Shown: positions 1 through 8,194, numbered from the stretch's first letter. The stretch: DNA of 64,000 nt from Mucilaginibacter phyllosphaerae (GCF_004378255.1 NZ_SNQG01000002.1:434001-498000), one strand, 5' to 3'. Numbers and translations: made by a program. Notes: generated by a model from the sequence alone, not told the origin.

Positions 1-1032
1 CTTCAGGTGGTCTTCCTTTCCTGTAGCCAAATAAGTTGGGTAATCGCCGTAAGCGGTATTGGTGTATAATACGCCATCTTGATCAAAACCCGCCGGCCAA
101 AAGCCGTTACGGCGTTCAAAGTTGTTTTTTACATTGATCACCATAGTGCTGATGTGCCAATAGTTGCCATACTTATCTGCCCAGGTGGCCCCGTGGCCTG
201 CCCCTTTGGCAAAACCGCCCGGCTTATAACTAAAGGGGTTATGTTTTTGATAAGTGAAGGGGCCAAGCGGCTTATCGCCCACGTAAACGCCGTCGCCATA
301 GCCCCGGCCTTCGGTACCGGGGGCTGCATATTGCAGGTAGTATTTACCGTTGTGCTTGTTCATCCAGCCGCCTTCCATAAAACCGGTCAGGAATACGTTA
401 TCATTATTCTCGCCAAAGCGTTCCCAGCCGTGTTCTTTCCAATCCAGTTTGATCATTTCCTTTTTAGGGCCAATGGGCTCAAAGGTTTTTCGGTCAATCT
501 CCTGTTCGTACATGGGCAGGGTGTTGCTGCTGCCATGATAAATATACACGCGGCCATCGTCGTCGGCAAACAATCCCGGGTCCCAGGCGCCCACCTTAAA
601 GTAGTCCTTAGCGGCTTTCCAGGTATCGGTGCGCGGGTCGGTGCTCATCCACAAGGTAAAATCTTTGTTATAGGTAGACCCAATTACCAGCAACGTATCG
701 CCCAAAACCAAAGTGCCGGGGGCGCAAAGCTCATCGCCCTTTACCTCGTTGTAGGGGCGTACAAACTTACGCGATACAAATTTCCAGTTCAGCATATCGC
801 TGCTCCACCAGTAGCCAAACTGGTTGGTGCTAAACAAATAGTAATTGCCTTTAAACAAGGTAACGGTTGGGTCGGCCGTGGCGCGGTGCTTGCCCCAGGC
901 TGCAAAGTTTTCGAAAGGGGTGTAACCATAATCAAGATTAAGCGGGTTACAATAAGTTAAACGTTTGGTTTGTGCCGATGCGGATATTGCACAGCATAAT
1001 ACAAGGATTGCCGATAATTTGCGAAACTTCAT
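1..1032 (-). CDS. Glycoside hydrolase family 43 protein, secreted (3' end outside window)
   Basis: The reverse strand reads without a stop from an ATG at 1032 to the window edge, giving 344 residues of an incomplete protein. It starts with a signal peptide (MKFRKLSAILVLCCAISASA), so it is exported. The five-bladed beta-propeller GH43 pattern is recognisable: candidate general base D54 in ADPTV, pKa-modulating D151 in WDPGLFADDDG and general acid E220 in GFMEGGW. GH43 enzymes cleave arabinose- or xylose-containing plant polysaccharides; the exact substrate cannot be told from this fragment. No SD precedes the start. The 186-bp repeat array lies directly upstream. A long open frame on the opposite strand (79-960) is a shadow of this gene. 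Confidence 0.85.
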   Translation of the reverse strand, partial: MKFRKLSAILVLCCAISASAQTKRLTYCNPLNLDYGYTPFENFAAWGKHRATADPTVTLFKGNYYLFSTNQFGYWWSSDMLNWKFVSRKFVRPYNEVKGDELCAPGTLVLGDTLLVIGSTYNKDFTLWMSTDPRTDTWKAAKDYFKVGAWDPGLFADDDGRVYIYHGSSNTLPMYEQEIDRKTFEPIGPKKEMIKLDWKEHGWERFGENNDNVFLTGFMEGGWMNKHNGKYYLQYAAPGTEGRGYGDGVYVGDKPLGPFTYQKHNPFSYKPGGFAKGAGHGATWADKYGNYWHISTMVINVKNNFERRNGFWPAGFDQDGVLYTNTAYGDYPTYLATGKEDHLK

Positions 1033-1098
1033 AACAGGTAGTGTAATTGGTTAGCGCTTCAAATATCTGCTTTTGTGAGGAGAAAAGAAACAACCGGA

Positions 1099-1862
1099 CG
1101 GTCGGCGATTTACTCACCCGGTCATCGCTGCGCTCGACCACCCTCTCTTCGCCTTCGGCGGAAAGAGGGTAGAACTACTTTACGCCAGTTCAAGCGTCTG
1201 CGCTTGCACTGGCGGCACATGCGGCGATTTACTCACCCGGTCATTGCTTCGCTCGACCGCCCTCTCTTCGCCTTCGGCGGAAAGAGGGTAAAAAATTTAA
1301 CGCCTGCTTTTTTAAGATTTTTGGGGAGAAACTTTTTTACCCTCTCTGCGCCAGCGGAGAGAGGGTCGACCAGCGCAGCGTAGTCGGGGTGAGTAAACTT
1401 ACAAAGCGGGCGATTTACTCACCTGGTCATCGCTTCGCTCGACCGCCCTCTCTTCGCCTTCGGCAGAAAGAGGGTAAAAAATTTAACGCCTGCTTTTTTA
1501 AGATTTTTGGGGAGAAACTTTTTCACCCTCTCTGCGCCAGCGGAGAGAGGGTCGACCAGCGCAGCGTAGTCGGGGTGAGTAAACTTACAAAGCGGGCGAT
1601 TTACTCACCCGGTCATCGCTTCGCTCGACCGCCCTCTCTTCGCCTTCGGCGGAAAGAAGGTAAAAAATTTAACGCCTGCTTTTTTAAGATTTTTTGGGAG
1701 AAACTTTTTCATCCTCTCTTCGCCTTTGGCGGAAAGAGGGTGAAAAATTTAACGCCTGCTTTTTTAAGATTTTTGGGGAGAAACTTTTTCACCCTCTCTT
1801 CGCCAGCGGAGAGAGGGTCGACCAGCGCAGCGTAGTCGGGGTGAGTAAACTTACAAAGCGGG
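1099..1862. repeat. Array of 186-bp repeats with inverted-repeat arms
   Basis: The landmark CGATTTACTCACC recurs at 1225, 1411 and 1597, an exact 186-bp period, with a truncated copy beginning near 1101. Each full unit has a left arm (TTTACTCACCCGGTC ... CTTCGGCGGAAAGAGGG), a centre with TTTAACGCCTGC and GGGGAGAAAC, and a right arm (CCCTCTCTGCGCCAGCGG ... GTCGGGGTGAGTAAA). The right arm is an imperfect reverse complement of the left. The last unit carries an internal duplication of about 80 bp (roughly 1712-1791). All six frames give short, repetitive, arginine-rich peptides without homology features, so I call no gene here. This fills most of the 990-bp gap between the GH43 gene and the lipoprotein gene. 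Confidence 0.9.
1184..1213. repeat. Hairpin between repeat units
   Basis: GCCAGT-TCAAGCG-tctg-CGCTTG-c-ACTGGC forms a two-step stem. The inner word (CAAGCGTCnnCGCTTG) reappears in the rfbA-miaA gap at 25771-25792, so it looks like a small dispersed hairpin inserted between the truncated first unit and the second unit of the array. Confidence 0.6.
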
Positions 1863-1973
1863 CGACCTTACTCCCCCCAACCCTCCTGCTTTTCGCTTCG
1901 GCCATGCTGCTTGCATAATTTTTATAAATCATATTACAACATCATCGGTTTATAAACTTACACGCTAAACAGA

Positions 1974-2002
1974 ATTGACTGCTCAGGTATTTTGTATCTT
2001 CG
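1974..2002 (+). promoter_or_regulatory. Bacteroidota-type promoter for the lipoprotein gene
   Basis: ATTG at 1974-1977 and TATCTTCG at 1995-2002 are separated by 17 nt, close to the TTTG / TAnnTTTG consensus of the Bacteroidota primary sigma factor. The start codon follows 22 nt downstream. Confidence 0.5.
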
Positions 2003-2024
2003 CCGCTTCAAAATAATATTTATC

Positions 2025-2468
2025 ATGCATACTTATTTAAGCCGTTTAGCCATCGTTATCATTGCAGCATTAGGTTTATCCTCCTGCAACAGATCTGCCA
2101 AAACCGATACTAAAGCTACCGATACCATTGCTAAATTGCCTGCCGCTAAACCTGCGGCGGTTGATTCGGGCAAACTGGTTGGCGCCTGGCACGATGAAGC
2201 CATTAAAACCGACAAAGGCGAAGAGATAGCTTATGAAGTGATCAGCAGCGGGCACAAGGTATATATACAGGCTATAACTTTTACAGGCAAAAATTTAATT
2301 CTGAACGATACCCCGCCGATCACCCCGGCCGCATCCGAGATCAGGAAGGATGGCGACGGTTATGTGAGTGTGGAAAGGCCGGACGAAAGCTATAAAATTG
2401 ATAAAGAAGGCCACCTGCTTTTGTATGATAAGGGCATATTGGTTGCCAGGTGCAAAAGGATCTTATAG
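2025..2468 (+). CDS. Small predicted lipoprotein, lipocalin-like
   Basis: A 147-residue protein. A type II signal peptide ends in the lipobox LSSC (Cys near residue 20), followed by a Thr/Lys/Ala-rich linker of about 30 residues, so it is probably tethered to a membrane on the periplasmic or outer face. The remainder (GKLVGAWHDE ... LLLYDKGILVARCKRI) has the WxG-type opening and alternating beta-strand pattern of the small lipocalin-like lipoproteins frequent in Bacteroidota; this assignment is by resemblance only. I chose the ATG at 2025 because it puts the signal peptide at the N-terminus and a promoter-like element lies just upstream; an in-frame upstream start at 1992 would lie inside that promoter. 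Function unknown. Confidence 0.75.
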   Translation: MHTYLSRLAIVIIAALGLSSCNRSAKTDTKATDTIAKLPAAKPAAVDSGKLVGAWHDEAIKTDKGEEIAYEVISSGHKVYIQAITFTGKNLILNDTPPITPAASEIRKDGDGYVSVERPDESYKIDKEGHLLLYDKGILVARCKRIL

Positions 2469-2488
2469 GTGCTTATTTAAAAGTAATT

Positions 2489-2496
2489 TATATTTG
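2489..2496 (+). promoter_or_regulatory. Putative -7 element of the pth promoter
   Basis: TATATTTG exactly matches TAnnTTTG and lies 14 nt before the pth start codon. No convincing -33 element is seen, so pth may also be read from upstream. Confidence 0.4.
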
Positions 2497-2510
2497 CCCC
2501 ACACACGCGT

Positions 2511-3071
2511 ATGAAATATCTGATTGTTGGTTTAGGAAATATTGGGCCCGAGTATGCCGATACGCGGCATAACATTGGTTTTATGGTGCTTGATGAGCTG
2601 GCAAAGCAGGAGGGGGCAAAGTTTTATAACATGCGCCTGGCTTATTACACCGAGGTTACTTATAAAAGCCGCACCCTTTGCTTAATTAAACCTACCACCT
2701 ACATGAACCTGAGCGGCAAGGCCTTAAACCACTGGATGAAGGAACTAAAGATCCCGGTGCAGAATGTACTGGTGATAGTAGATGATATTGCCCTGCCATT
2801 GGGTACCCTGCGCCTGAAGCCTAAGGGCAGCGCCGCAGGCCATAACGGTTTAAAACATATCGAAGCCACCTTAGGCAATAACGAATATGCACGCCTGCGT
2901 TTTGGCGTGAGCGATAATTACCCCAAAGGCCGCCAGGTAGATTATGTACTGAGTGGTTTTGATGACGACGAAAAGCCAGAGTTGCCTGCATTGATAGATA
3001 GGTCGATAGAAATGATCAAAAGCTTTGCCACCATTGGTACAGAGTTGACCATGACAAAATTTAATAAATAG
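2511..3071 (+). CDS. pth: Peptidyl-tRNA hydrolase
   Basis: 186 residues, the normal length. It releases peptides from peptidyl-tRNA that has dropped off ribosomes, recycling tRNA in the cytoplasm. Diagnostic motifs: VGLGNIGPEYADTRHNIGF (residues 6-24; the His in TRHN is the catalytic base), KPTTYMNLSG (around 60-69) and DDIALPLGTLRLKPKGSAAGHNG (around 94-116), the last two lining the tRNA-binding channel. The ATG at 2511 begins directly with the first strand of the fold. The gene stands between a lipoprotein gene and a toxin-antitoxin pair and forms its own small unit. Confidence 0.97.
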   Translation: MKYLIVGLGNIGPEYADTRHNIGFMVLDELAKQEGAKFYNMRLAYYTEVTYKSRTLCLIKPTTYMNLSGKALNHWMKELKIPVQNVLVIVDDIALPLGTLRLKPKGSAAGHNGLKHIEATLGNNEYARLRFGVSDNYPKGRQVDYVLSGFDDDEKPELPALIDRSIEMIKSFATIGTELTMTKFNK

Positions 3072-3112
3072 TGCAGCCAATCATTCTGAGAAGAATTTTT
3101 TGTATCATCTAT

Positions 3113-3141
3113 TTTGGCGCTTTTAGCTCTGGATATAATTG
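3113..3141 (+). promoter_or_regulatory. Putative promoter of the toxin-antitoxin pair
   Basis: TTTG at 3113-3116 and TATAATTG at 3134-3141, 17-nt spacer, close to the Bacteroidota consensus. A second exact match to TAnnTTTG (TAAATTTG, 3144-3151) lies almost on the start codon and would give a nearly leaderless mRNA. Confidence 0.4.
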
Positions 3142-3154
3142 ATTAAATTTGAAT

Positions 3155-3352
3155 ATGACAACATTGATAATGCATCCTCAAAATAAAGAGCAACTAACAG
3201 CTTTAAAGGCAGTGGCAAAAGCATTAAAAATTAGTGTAGAAACAAGTCCTTATGATCCTGATTTTGTGGCAATGGTGAAAAAAGCTAACAAAAACGGCAA
3301 TTATACAGAAGTTGATCCAAATGATGTATGGGGCAGTTTAAACTTAAAATAG
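3155..3352 (+). CDS. Antitoxin of a YoeB/Txe-type module, DUF2683-like
   Basis: A 65-residue protein (MTTLIMHPQNKEQLTALKAV ...) of the type found upstream of YoeB-family toxins in Bacteroidota. The N-terminal half looks like a short helical dimerisation unit; the C-terminal part (YTEVDPNDVWGSLNLK) would wrap the toxin. No ribbon-helix-helix or helix-turn-helix is evident, so autoregulation may differ from the classical Phd/YefM scheme. The start is the ATG at 3155; a TTG six bases upstream is possible. The last 25 bases overlap the toxin gene in another frame, which implies translational coupling. Confidence 0.75.
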   Translation: MTTLIMHPQNKEQLTALKAVAKALKISVETSPYDPDFVAMVKKANKNGNYTEVDPNDVWGSLNLK

Positions 3353-3609
3353 AAGAGCTTGCCCAAAAGCACTTAAAGCAACATTATAGATCGGGCGATA
3401 AAGGAAACATTAAAAAGATCGAAAAAATACTACTCGAGCTTTCGCAGACTCCATACACAGGCACCGGTAGTCCCGAACAATTGAAATATGAACTTACCGG
3501 ATTTTGGTCAAGGCGCATCAATCAAAAGGATAGGCTTATTTATAAAGTTGAAGAAGGTATTGTAACTGTATTTGTCGTTTCTGCAATGGGGCATTATCAT
3601 AGTAAATAG
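3328..3609 (+). CDS. Txe/YoeB family mRNA-interferase toxin
   Basis: A 93-residue RelE-superfamily toxin that in the family cleaves mRNA at the ribosomal A site. Family signature: HLKQHYRSGDKGNIKKIEKI at the N-terminus, PYTGTGSPEQLKYELTGFWS (Glu in PEQLK), SRRINQKDRLIY with the catalytic Arg, and the C-terminal GHYHSK carrying the terminal His-Tyr pair that closes YoeB proteins. Length is normal. The gene overlaps the antitoxin by 25 bp. Expression is probably held in check by the coupled antitoxin. It appears intact. Confidence 0.88.
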   Translation: MGQFKLKIEELAQKHLKQHYRSGDKGNIKKIEKILLELSQTPYTGTGSPEQLKYELTGFWSRRINQKDRLIYKVEEGIVTVFVVSAMGHYHSK

Positions 3610-3654
3610 TTATTTCTCGCGGCTGCTCAATCCTAAAAAAAATAAATACTCCCA

Positions 3655-3999
3655 ATGAAAGTTTACGGCATCACCAATTGTAATACAGTAAAAAAAGCAC
3701 TCGACTGGTTAAAGGCTAACAATGTAGCTTACGAATTTCACGATTTTAAAAAACTGGGCATCAGCCCACAAAAATTGCAGGAGTGGGATAGCAAAGCCGG
3801 TTACGAAAAATTCATGAACAAGCAGGGGCTTACCTATAAACAGCTGGACCCAGCAGTGAAAGAAGGCCTTAAAACCAAAGATGATGCCCTGCAGATGCTG
3901 CAGCAAAAAACCAGCATGATCAAACGCCCGGTTATCGAAAACGGCGATTTTTTGTTCTTTGGGTTTGATGAAAGCATATACCAGGCTCATTTAAAATAG
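3655..3999 (+). CDS. ArsC/Spx-family thioredoxin-fold protein (YffB-like)
   Basis: A 114-residue protein with the ArsC-like fold: strand-Cys motif VYGITNCNTVKKALDWL with a single Cys at residue 9, the inserted helical subdomain (residues about 40-85), and the KRPVIENGDF segment (around 89-99), in which the conserved Arg and cis-Pro match arsenate-reductase-like proteins. There is no CxxC, so it resembles YffB/Spx/MgsR-like proteins rather than true arsenate reductase. It may be a glutathione- or thioredoxin-dependent thiol reductase; the substrate is unknown. It is monocistronic, with no visible SD. Confidence 0.85.
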   Translation: MKVYGITNCNTVKKALDWLKANNVAYEFHDFKKLGISPQKLQEWDSKAGYEKFMNKQGLTYKQLDPAVKEGLKTKDDALQMLQQKTSMIKRPVIENGDFLFFGFDESIYQAHLK

Positions 4000-4134
4000 C
4001 GCGCATCAATAATAATTACCGGTAACCCGTTAATTATTAACCCGTAACTTAATTATTACAGTTTATAATTTGCTGAGATACTCAAAGCTATAATTTGTAT
4101 TATTGCCCTGTTTTTACCAAATCATTATAAAATT

Positions 4135-6096
4135 ATGAAATTGAGATTGATTGCCGGTTTTACGCTGGCCATTGTGGCTATTGGCAACATAAGCCAGGCC
4201 CAGCAGCAGCCACCGGTTAGCAACTATAACTATCACGAAGCATTTGCCCCGTTCTTCTACACCAAAAATGGTTCGGAGTTTCGCGCGGCGGATGGGCAGC
4301 CTGGGCCAAGATACTGGCAAAACCGGGCCGATTACCAGCTATCAGCAACCCTGAACGACCAAACTAACGAGGTAACCGGTGCCGAAGCATTAACCTATAC
4401 CAATAACAGCCCGCAGAAACTGGATTTTTTGTGGATGCAGTTAGATCAGAACTTGTTTAAGTCGGATTCGCGCGGATCGGCTATCATCCCCCCAAGCGGC
4501 AGCCGTAACGGCACCGGCGGGCGGGCAGCAAACCCCAATGCAGGTTACAAGATCAAATCTGTTAAGGTAGGGGATACCCCGGTTAAATTTTTGATCGAAG
4601 ATACCCGGATGCAGATCTTTTTACCATCGGCTGTTAACCCCAACGGCGGCCAGGTAAAACTGAATATCGAATATTCATTCGTGGTGCCCGAGTATGGGTC
4701 TGACCGTACCGGCATCCTGAACACCAAAAACGGTAAAATTTACACCGTGGCCCAGTGGTATCCGCGCATGTATGTTTATGATGATATTATGGGATGGAAT
4801 GCGGTGCCCTATACCGGCCCTGCCGAGTTTTACCTGGAATACGGTGATTTCGACCTGAGCATTACCGCCCCTGCAAACCATATCGTGGTTGCATCCGGCG
4901 AGTTGCAGAACCCGCAGGATGTTTATACGCCCGAGCAGTTGAAGCGTTGGGCACAGGCCGAAAAAAGCGAGCAAACGGTAGTTATCCGTTCTGCAAGCGA
5001 GGTTACCGAAGCGTCATCACGCCCGGCCGGTAAAAAAGAGCTTACCTGGCACTTTAAAATAAAAAATGCACGTGATGCCGCCTGGGGGTCATCAGCATCA
5101 TTTATTGTAGATGCCGCAAAAATGAATTTGCCAAGCGGTAAAAAGTCTACTGCTATATCTGCCTACCCGGTAGAAAGCGATGGCAACAGCGCATGGGGCC
5201 GCTCTACCGAGTATGTTAAAAAATCGATCGAATTTAACTCGCAAAAATGGTTCGAATATCCTTATCCTGCCGCCACCGCAGTTGCAGGTGTTGTGGGTGG
5301 AATGGAGTACCCCGGTATAGTATTTTGTGGGTATAAGGCAAAAAAAGATCAGCTATGGGGGGTTAACGACCACGAGTTTGGCCATACCTGGTTCCCGATG
5401 ATCGTAGGCTCTAACGAGCGTTTGTACGGCTGGATGGACGAAGGTTTTAATACGTTCATCAACACCCTAACTACCGCCGATTTTAATAAAGGTGAGTATG
5501 CCAGCAAAAAACGCGATATGCAGCAGGTTGGCGCATACCTTACCAGGCCCGAACTTGAGCCTGTTTTAAGCACTCCCGAAAACCTGAAAGAAGCTAACAC
5601 CGGATGGCTGTTATATTTTAAGCCGGGTATGGGCTTAACTTTATTACGCGAGCAGATCTTAGGCCCCGAGCGTTTTGATTTTGCATTCCGTACTTATATT
5701 GCGCGCTGGGCGTTTAAGCACCCAACACCCGATGATTTTTTCCGTACGATAGAAAATGCAGCCGGCGAAAACCTGAACTGGTTTTGGAGAGGCTGGTTTG
5801 TAAACAACTGGCGACTGGATGTTGGTGTAAGCGGTGTTAAATACGTTAATAACGACCCTGCCAAAGGTGCGTTGATAACCCTTGATAACCTGGATAAACT
5901 GGTAATGCCTGCCATACTGGAAATTAAGACCGTAAGCGGCAAGGTGGAACGCCTTAAACTGCCTGTAGAGATCTGGGAGCGTAATACCAGCTTTACAGTT
6001 AAGTACCCGTCTACAGAAGAAATTCAATCGGTAACTTATGACCCTGACAAGGTATTGCCCGACTATAACCCCGACAATAACGTTTGGAAAAAGTAA
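4135..6096 (+). CDS. M1 family zinc aminopeptidase, secreted
   Basis: 653 residues with an N-terminal signal peptide (cleavage near SQA-QQQ). The gluzincin zinc site is complete: H413-E414-F-G-H417 and E436 in WMDEGF, exactly the HEXXH-X18-E spacing of family M1. The upstream GGMEYPG segment corresponds to the family's GAMEN exopeptidase motif (here GGMEY). The N-terminal region (30-300) is the beta-sandwich domain typical of this family and the C-terminal part is short, so it is the compact Bacteroidota form. It probably trims peptides in the periplasm or outside the cell. It is followed by a strong rho-independent terminator. Confidence 0.93.
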   Translation: MKLRLIAGFTLAIVAIGNISQAQQQPPVSNYNYHEAFAPFFYTKNGSEFRAADGQPGPRYWQNRADYQLSATLNDQTNEVTGAEALTYTNNSPQKLDFLWMQLDQNLFKSDSRGSAIIPPSGSRNGTGGRAANPNAGYKIKSVKVGDTPVKFLIEDTRMQIFLPSAVNPNGGQVKLNIEYSFVVPEYGSDRTGILNTKNGKIYTVAQWYPRMYVYDDIMGWNAVPYTGPAEFYLEYGDFDLSITAPANHIVVASGELQNPQDVYTPEQLKRWAQAEKSEQTVVIRSASEVTEASSRPAGKKELTWHFKIKNARDAAWGSSASFIVDAAKMNLPSGKKSTAISAYPVESDGNSAWGRSTEYVKKSIEFNSQKWFEYPYPAATAVAGVVGGMEYPGIVFCGYKAKKDQLWGVNDHEFGHTWFPMIVGSNERLYGWMDEGFNTFINTLTTADFNKGEYASKKRDMQQVGAYLTRPELEPVLSTPENLKEANTGWLLYFKPGMGLTLLREQILGPERFDFAFRTYIARWAFKHPTPDDFFRTIENAAGENLNWFWRGWFVNNWRLDVGVSGVKYVNNDPAKGALITLDNLDKLVMPAILEIKTVSGKVERLKLPVEIWERNTSFTVKYPSTEEIQSVTYDPDKVLPDYNPDNNVWKK

Positions 6097-6108
6097 CATG
6101 ATTAATAA

Positions 6109-6133
6109 AAACCCGGTTTAGGCCGGGTTTTTT
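6109..6133 (+). terminator. Rho-independent terminator after the M1 peptidase gene
   Basis: AAACCCGG (6109-6116), loop TTTAGG, CCGGGTTT (6123-6130), then a T run. The stem is a perfect 8 bp. Confidence 0.85.
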
Positions 6134-6205
6134 GTTGCATTTAATGTTAAAATTGAAACCTTTAACAACCCAAGCGGGTTAAACTATTCAGCTAAAACAT
6201 CAGCC

Positions 6206-6889
6206 ATGAAAAAAATACTTTCCGTTATCTTGATACTATCGTTTATCGTATCGGTAGCTGCCGCGCAAACAACCTTTAAAGGCACCGTTTACGAAGAGGG
6301 CACCAATACCCGCCTTAGTGATGTTTTTATACGCGATAATAACAGCAGGCAGGTAAGCATTACCGATAAAAACGGAAACTTTACCATCCGGGCGGCGGTA
6401 GGGCATACGCTGATATTCAACTCCCCCGGCTACCAGTCGGATACGCTGTACCTGATCGATCTGATGCCGAAAAAGATCATGCTGGCTACACAAACCATTG
6501 CGCTGAGGGCTGTAAACATTACGGCCACCCGCACGGCCTTTAACCCCAGGGCAGAATATCCCGAAGTGTATGAGAAGAGCAAGGTGTATGTTTTTTCGCC
6601 ATCTACCTGGTTTAGCGGCGAGGGTAAAAAAGCCCGCCGTTTAAAAAAGTACTTTCAGCGCGAGTCTGAGCAGCGCGCCATTGATGCAGCGTTTAGCCCG
6701 GCTTATGTAGGCAGCCTGGTACCCCTAAAAGGCACCGAGCTGGAAAACTTTATGACGCTGTATCGCCCCAACTATGCCTTTCTGCGCAGCAACAACCGCG
6801 AATCTATAGTGGCCTATATAAATGATAGCTACAAAAAGTACATCGCCCTGCCGCCAGATAAACGTGCGCCGCAGCCGCTTAAGCCATAA
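6206..6889 (+). CDS. Secreted CarboxypepD_reg-like domain protein
   Basis: 227 residues. A signal peptide (MKKILSVILILSFIVSVAAA, cleavage before QTT) is followed by a carboxypeptidase-regulatory-like beta-sandwich at about 22-100: TFKGTVYEEGTNTRLSDVFI ... SITDKNGNFTI ... VGHTLIFNSPGYQSDTLYL. This domain is common at the N-terminus of SusC-type receptors, but here it stands alone with a helical C-terminal part (KARRLKKYFQRESEQRAIDA) of unknown fold. Comparable stand-alone proteins are frequent in Bacteroidota and have no assigned role. It lies between a terminated peptidase gene and rpsU. Confidence 0.75.
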   Translation: MKKILSVILILSFIVSVAAAQTTFKGTVYEEGTNTRLSDVFIRDNNSRQVSITDKNGNFTIRAAVGHTLIFNSPGYQSDTLYLIDLMPKKIMLATQTIALRAVNITATRTAFNPRAEYPEVYEKSKVYVFSPSTWFSGEGKKARRLKKYFQRESEQRAIDAAFSPAYVGSLVPLKGTELENFMTLYRPNYAFLRSNNRESIVAYINDSYKKYIALPPDKRAPQPLKP

Positions 6890-6948
6890 TACTTTAACCG
6901 GTATAAAAAATTATAAAATATTGTATTTCAGAATTAAAAGTATTTTCT

Positions 6949-6956
6949 TACCTTTG
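6949..6956 (+). promoter_or_regulatory. -7 element of the rpsU promoter
   Basis: TACCTTTG matches TAnnTTTG exactly, with an AT-rich upstream stretch and a weak TTTC about 19 nt before it. It would give a short leader carrying the SD below. Confidence 0.5.
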
Positions 6957-6965
6957 ACGTCCCTG

Positions 6966-6974
6966 AAAGGAGGT
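6966..6974 (+). promoter_or_regulatory. Strong Shine-Dalgarno of rpsU
   Basis: AAAGGAGGT is a full complement to the 16S 3' end, 10 nt before the ATG at 6985. Most other genes in this window, including all ribosomal-protein genes, lack an SD. In Flavobacterium johnsoniae bS21 occludes the anti-SD and rpsU itself keeps an SD, allowing autoregulation; this sequence fits that model. Confidence 0.85.
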
Positions 6975-6984
6975 ATTTGGGATT

Positions 6985-7179
6985 ATGATCATTATCAACG
7001 TAAAAGACGGCGAATCATTGGATAAAGCATTAAAACGCTTTAAAAAGAAATTTGAAAAAACAGGTGTTTTAAGAGAACTGCGCAGTCGCCAGGCTTTCGA
7101 AAAAAAATCTGTATCTCGTAGGCACGAAATTAAACACGCTATCTACAAGCAGAACATGAATCTGGAAACTACTGTATAA
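6985..7179 (+). CDS. rpsU: 30S ribosomal protein bS21
   Basis: 64 residues, basic (MIIINVKDGESLDKALKRFK ...), the expected size and sequence for Bacteroidota bS21. It binds the 30S platform near the 16S 3' end. In Bacteroidia its C-terminal tail helps sequester the anti-Shine-Dalgarno sequence, which explains why most genes lack SDs. The gene itself has a near-perfect SD, consistent with feedback control: when bS21 is scarce, ribosomes with a free anti-SD translate it preferentially. Downstream lie xerC and hpf. Confidence 0.97.
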   Translation: MIIINVKDGESLDKALKRFKKKFEKTGVLRELRSRQAFEKKSVSRRHEIKHAIYKQNMNLETTV

Positions 7180-7220
7180 TTCTGGCTAAAAAGAATTTTA
7201 CATATTTTCTTGTCACCATA

Positions 7221-7267
7221 AAAAAACTATTTGTACATTCAATTCATTGGGTGTTCAAATAGTTTTT
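7221..7267. repeat. 12-bp perfect inverted repeat ending at the xerC start codon
   Basis: AAAAACTATTTG (7222-7233) and CAAATAGTTTTT (7256-7267) are perfect complements with a 22-nt loop. The 3' arm ends directly before the ATG at 7268. It could act as an rpsU terminator (3' T run), an operator, or a structure that hides the xerC start. The stem is AT-rich, so stability is moderate. Confidence 0.8.
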
Positions 7268-8182
7268 ATGTTTTCAGACAGGTTTATACAATACATCAGG
7301 CACGAGAAACGCTATTCGCCCCATACGGTATCAGCCTATGAGAGCGATCTGGAGCAGTTTATGCTCTTTTTAAACCCGCCCGGCACCGCCCCGCAATTTT
7401 CACACCCTTCACAAATTACCCATCATGATATCCGCAACTGGATGGCCACACTGATGGATAACAAGCTGCTGGCGCGTTCTGTAAACCGCAAGGTTGCCAC
7501 CCTGCGCAAGTATTTTAAATTTTTATTGCAGGAAGCGATCGTTACGGCCAACCCCGCATCGCGCATCAGCGCCCCAAAGGTGCCTAAAAGCCTGCCAACA
7601 GTTATTAGCGGCGATAAACTAACCGGTATGCTGGATGGTAAGCTGGATAAAGAGAACGAACCTGTTTTTGCAGAAAACTTTGCCGGCCTGCGCGATAAGC
7701 TGATCATCGAGATGCTTTTTGGCACCGGGATGCGGCTTGCCGAAATTACCGGCCTTAAAGAGGGGGATATTAATTTTTACGAAGGCACCATAAAAGTTTT
7801 AGGTAAACGCAACAAACAGAGGATAATACCCCTTAATACCGAGCTTGTACAACTGTTAAAGCGATACATGGAGGCAAAGAAAAGTGAAAATTTTAATAAC
7901 AATTCTTTAACATTACTCGTTACAGATAAAGGAGCAGATGCATATCCGAAGCTTATATATTTAACTGTGCAAAAATACCTTTCAAACATATCAACCCAGG
8001 ATAAAAAAAGCCCGCATGTGTTAAGGCATACGTTTGCAACCAGCCTGCTCAATAACGGGGCCGATTTAAATTCAATAAAAGAATTGCTTGGCCATGCTAA
8101 CCTTAGCGCCACACAAATTTACACGCACAATTCAGTAGAACGACTTAAATCTATTTATAAACAAGCCCATCCAAAGGGATAA
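7268..8182 (+). CDS. xerC: Tyrosine recombinase XerC/XerD family
   Basis: 304 residues. An N-terminal SAM-like DNA-binding domain (RHEKRYSPHTVSAYESDLEQ, about 8-27) precedes the catalytic domain. The catalytic set is complete: R156 (GTGMRLAEITGL), H250 and R253 (HVLRHTFATS), H276 (LLGHANLS) and Y285 (ATQIYTH). Xer recombinases resolve chromosome dimers at dif with FtsK. Position next to rpsU and hpf favours a housekeeping Xer rather than a mobile-element integrase. I prefer the ATG at 7268 over the in-frame TTG at 7247 because the shorter form has the usual Xer N-terminus. There is no SD, unlike both neighbours. Confidence 0.93.
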   Translation: MFSDRFIQYIRHEKRYSPHTVSAYESDLEQFMLFLNPPGTAPQFSHPSQITHHDIRNWMATLMDNKLLARSVNRKVATLRKYFKFLLQEAIVTANPASRISAPKVPKSLPTVISGDKLTGMLDGKLDKENEPVFAENFAGLRDKLIIEMLFGTGMRLAEITGLKEGDINFYEGTIKVLGKRNKQRIIPLNTELVQLLKRYMEAKKSENFNNNSLTLLVTDKGADAYPKLIYLTVQKYLSNISTQDKKSPHVLRHTFATSLLNNGADLNSIKELLGHANLSATQIYTHNSVERLKSIYKQAHPKG

Positions 8183-8190
8183 AAAGGAGG
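8181..8190 (+). promoter_or_regulatory. Strong Shine-Dalgarno of hpf
   Basis: AAAAAGGAGG ends 4 nt before the ATG at 8195. It is the second full SD in this three-gene cluster; spacing is tight but within the functional range. Confidence 0.75.
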
Positions 8191-8194
8191 AAAA

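Noticed and set aside
79-960. Plus-strand open frame of 293 codons across the start of the window
   Set aside because: The opposite strand encodes a clear GH43 protein with signal peptide and catalytic residues; the plus-strand translation has no family features and lacks an initiation context.
1099-1862. Possible CRISPR array
   Set aside because: Repeats are 186 bp, directly tandem, without unique spacers of constant length, and no cas genes are near.
1075-1918. Overlapping open frames in the 186-bp repeats (arginine-rich peptides)
   Set aside because: They are translations of inverted-repeat arms, recur with the repeat unit and show no protein-like conservation.
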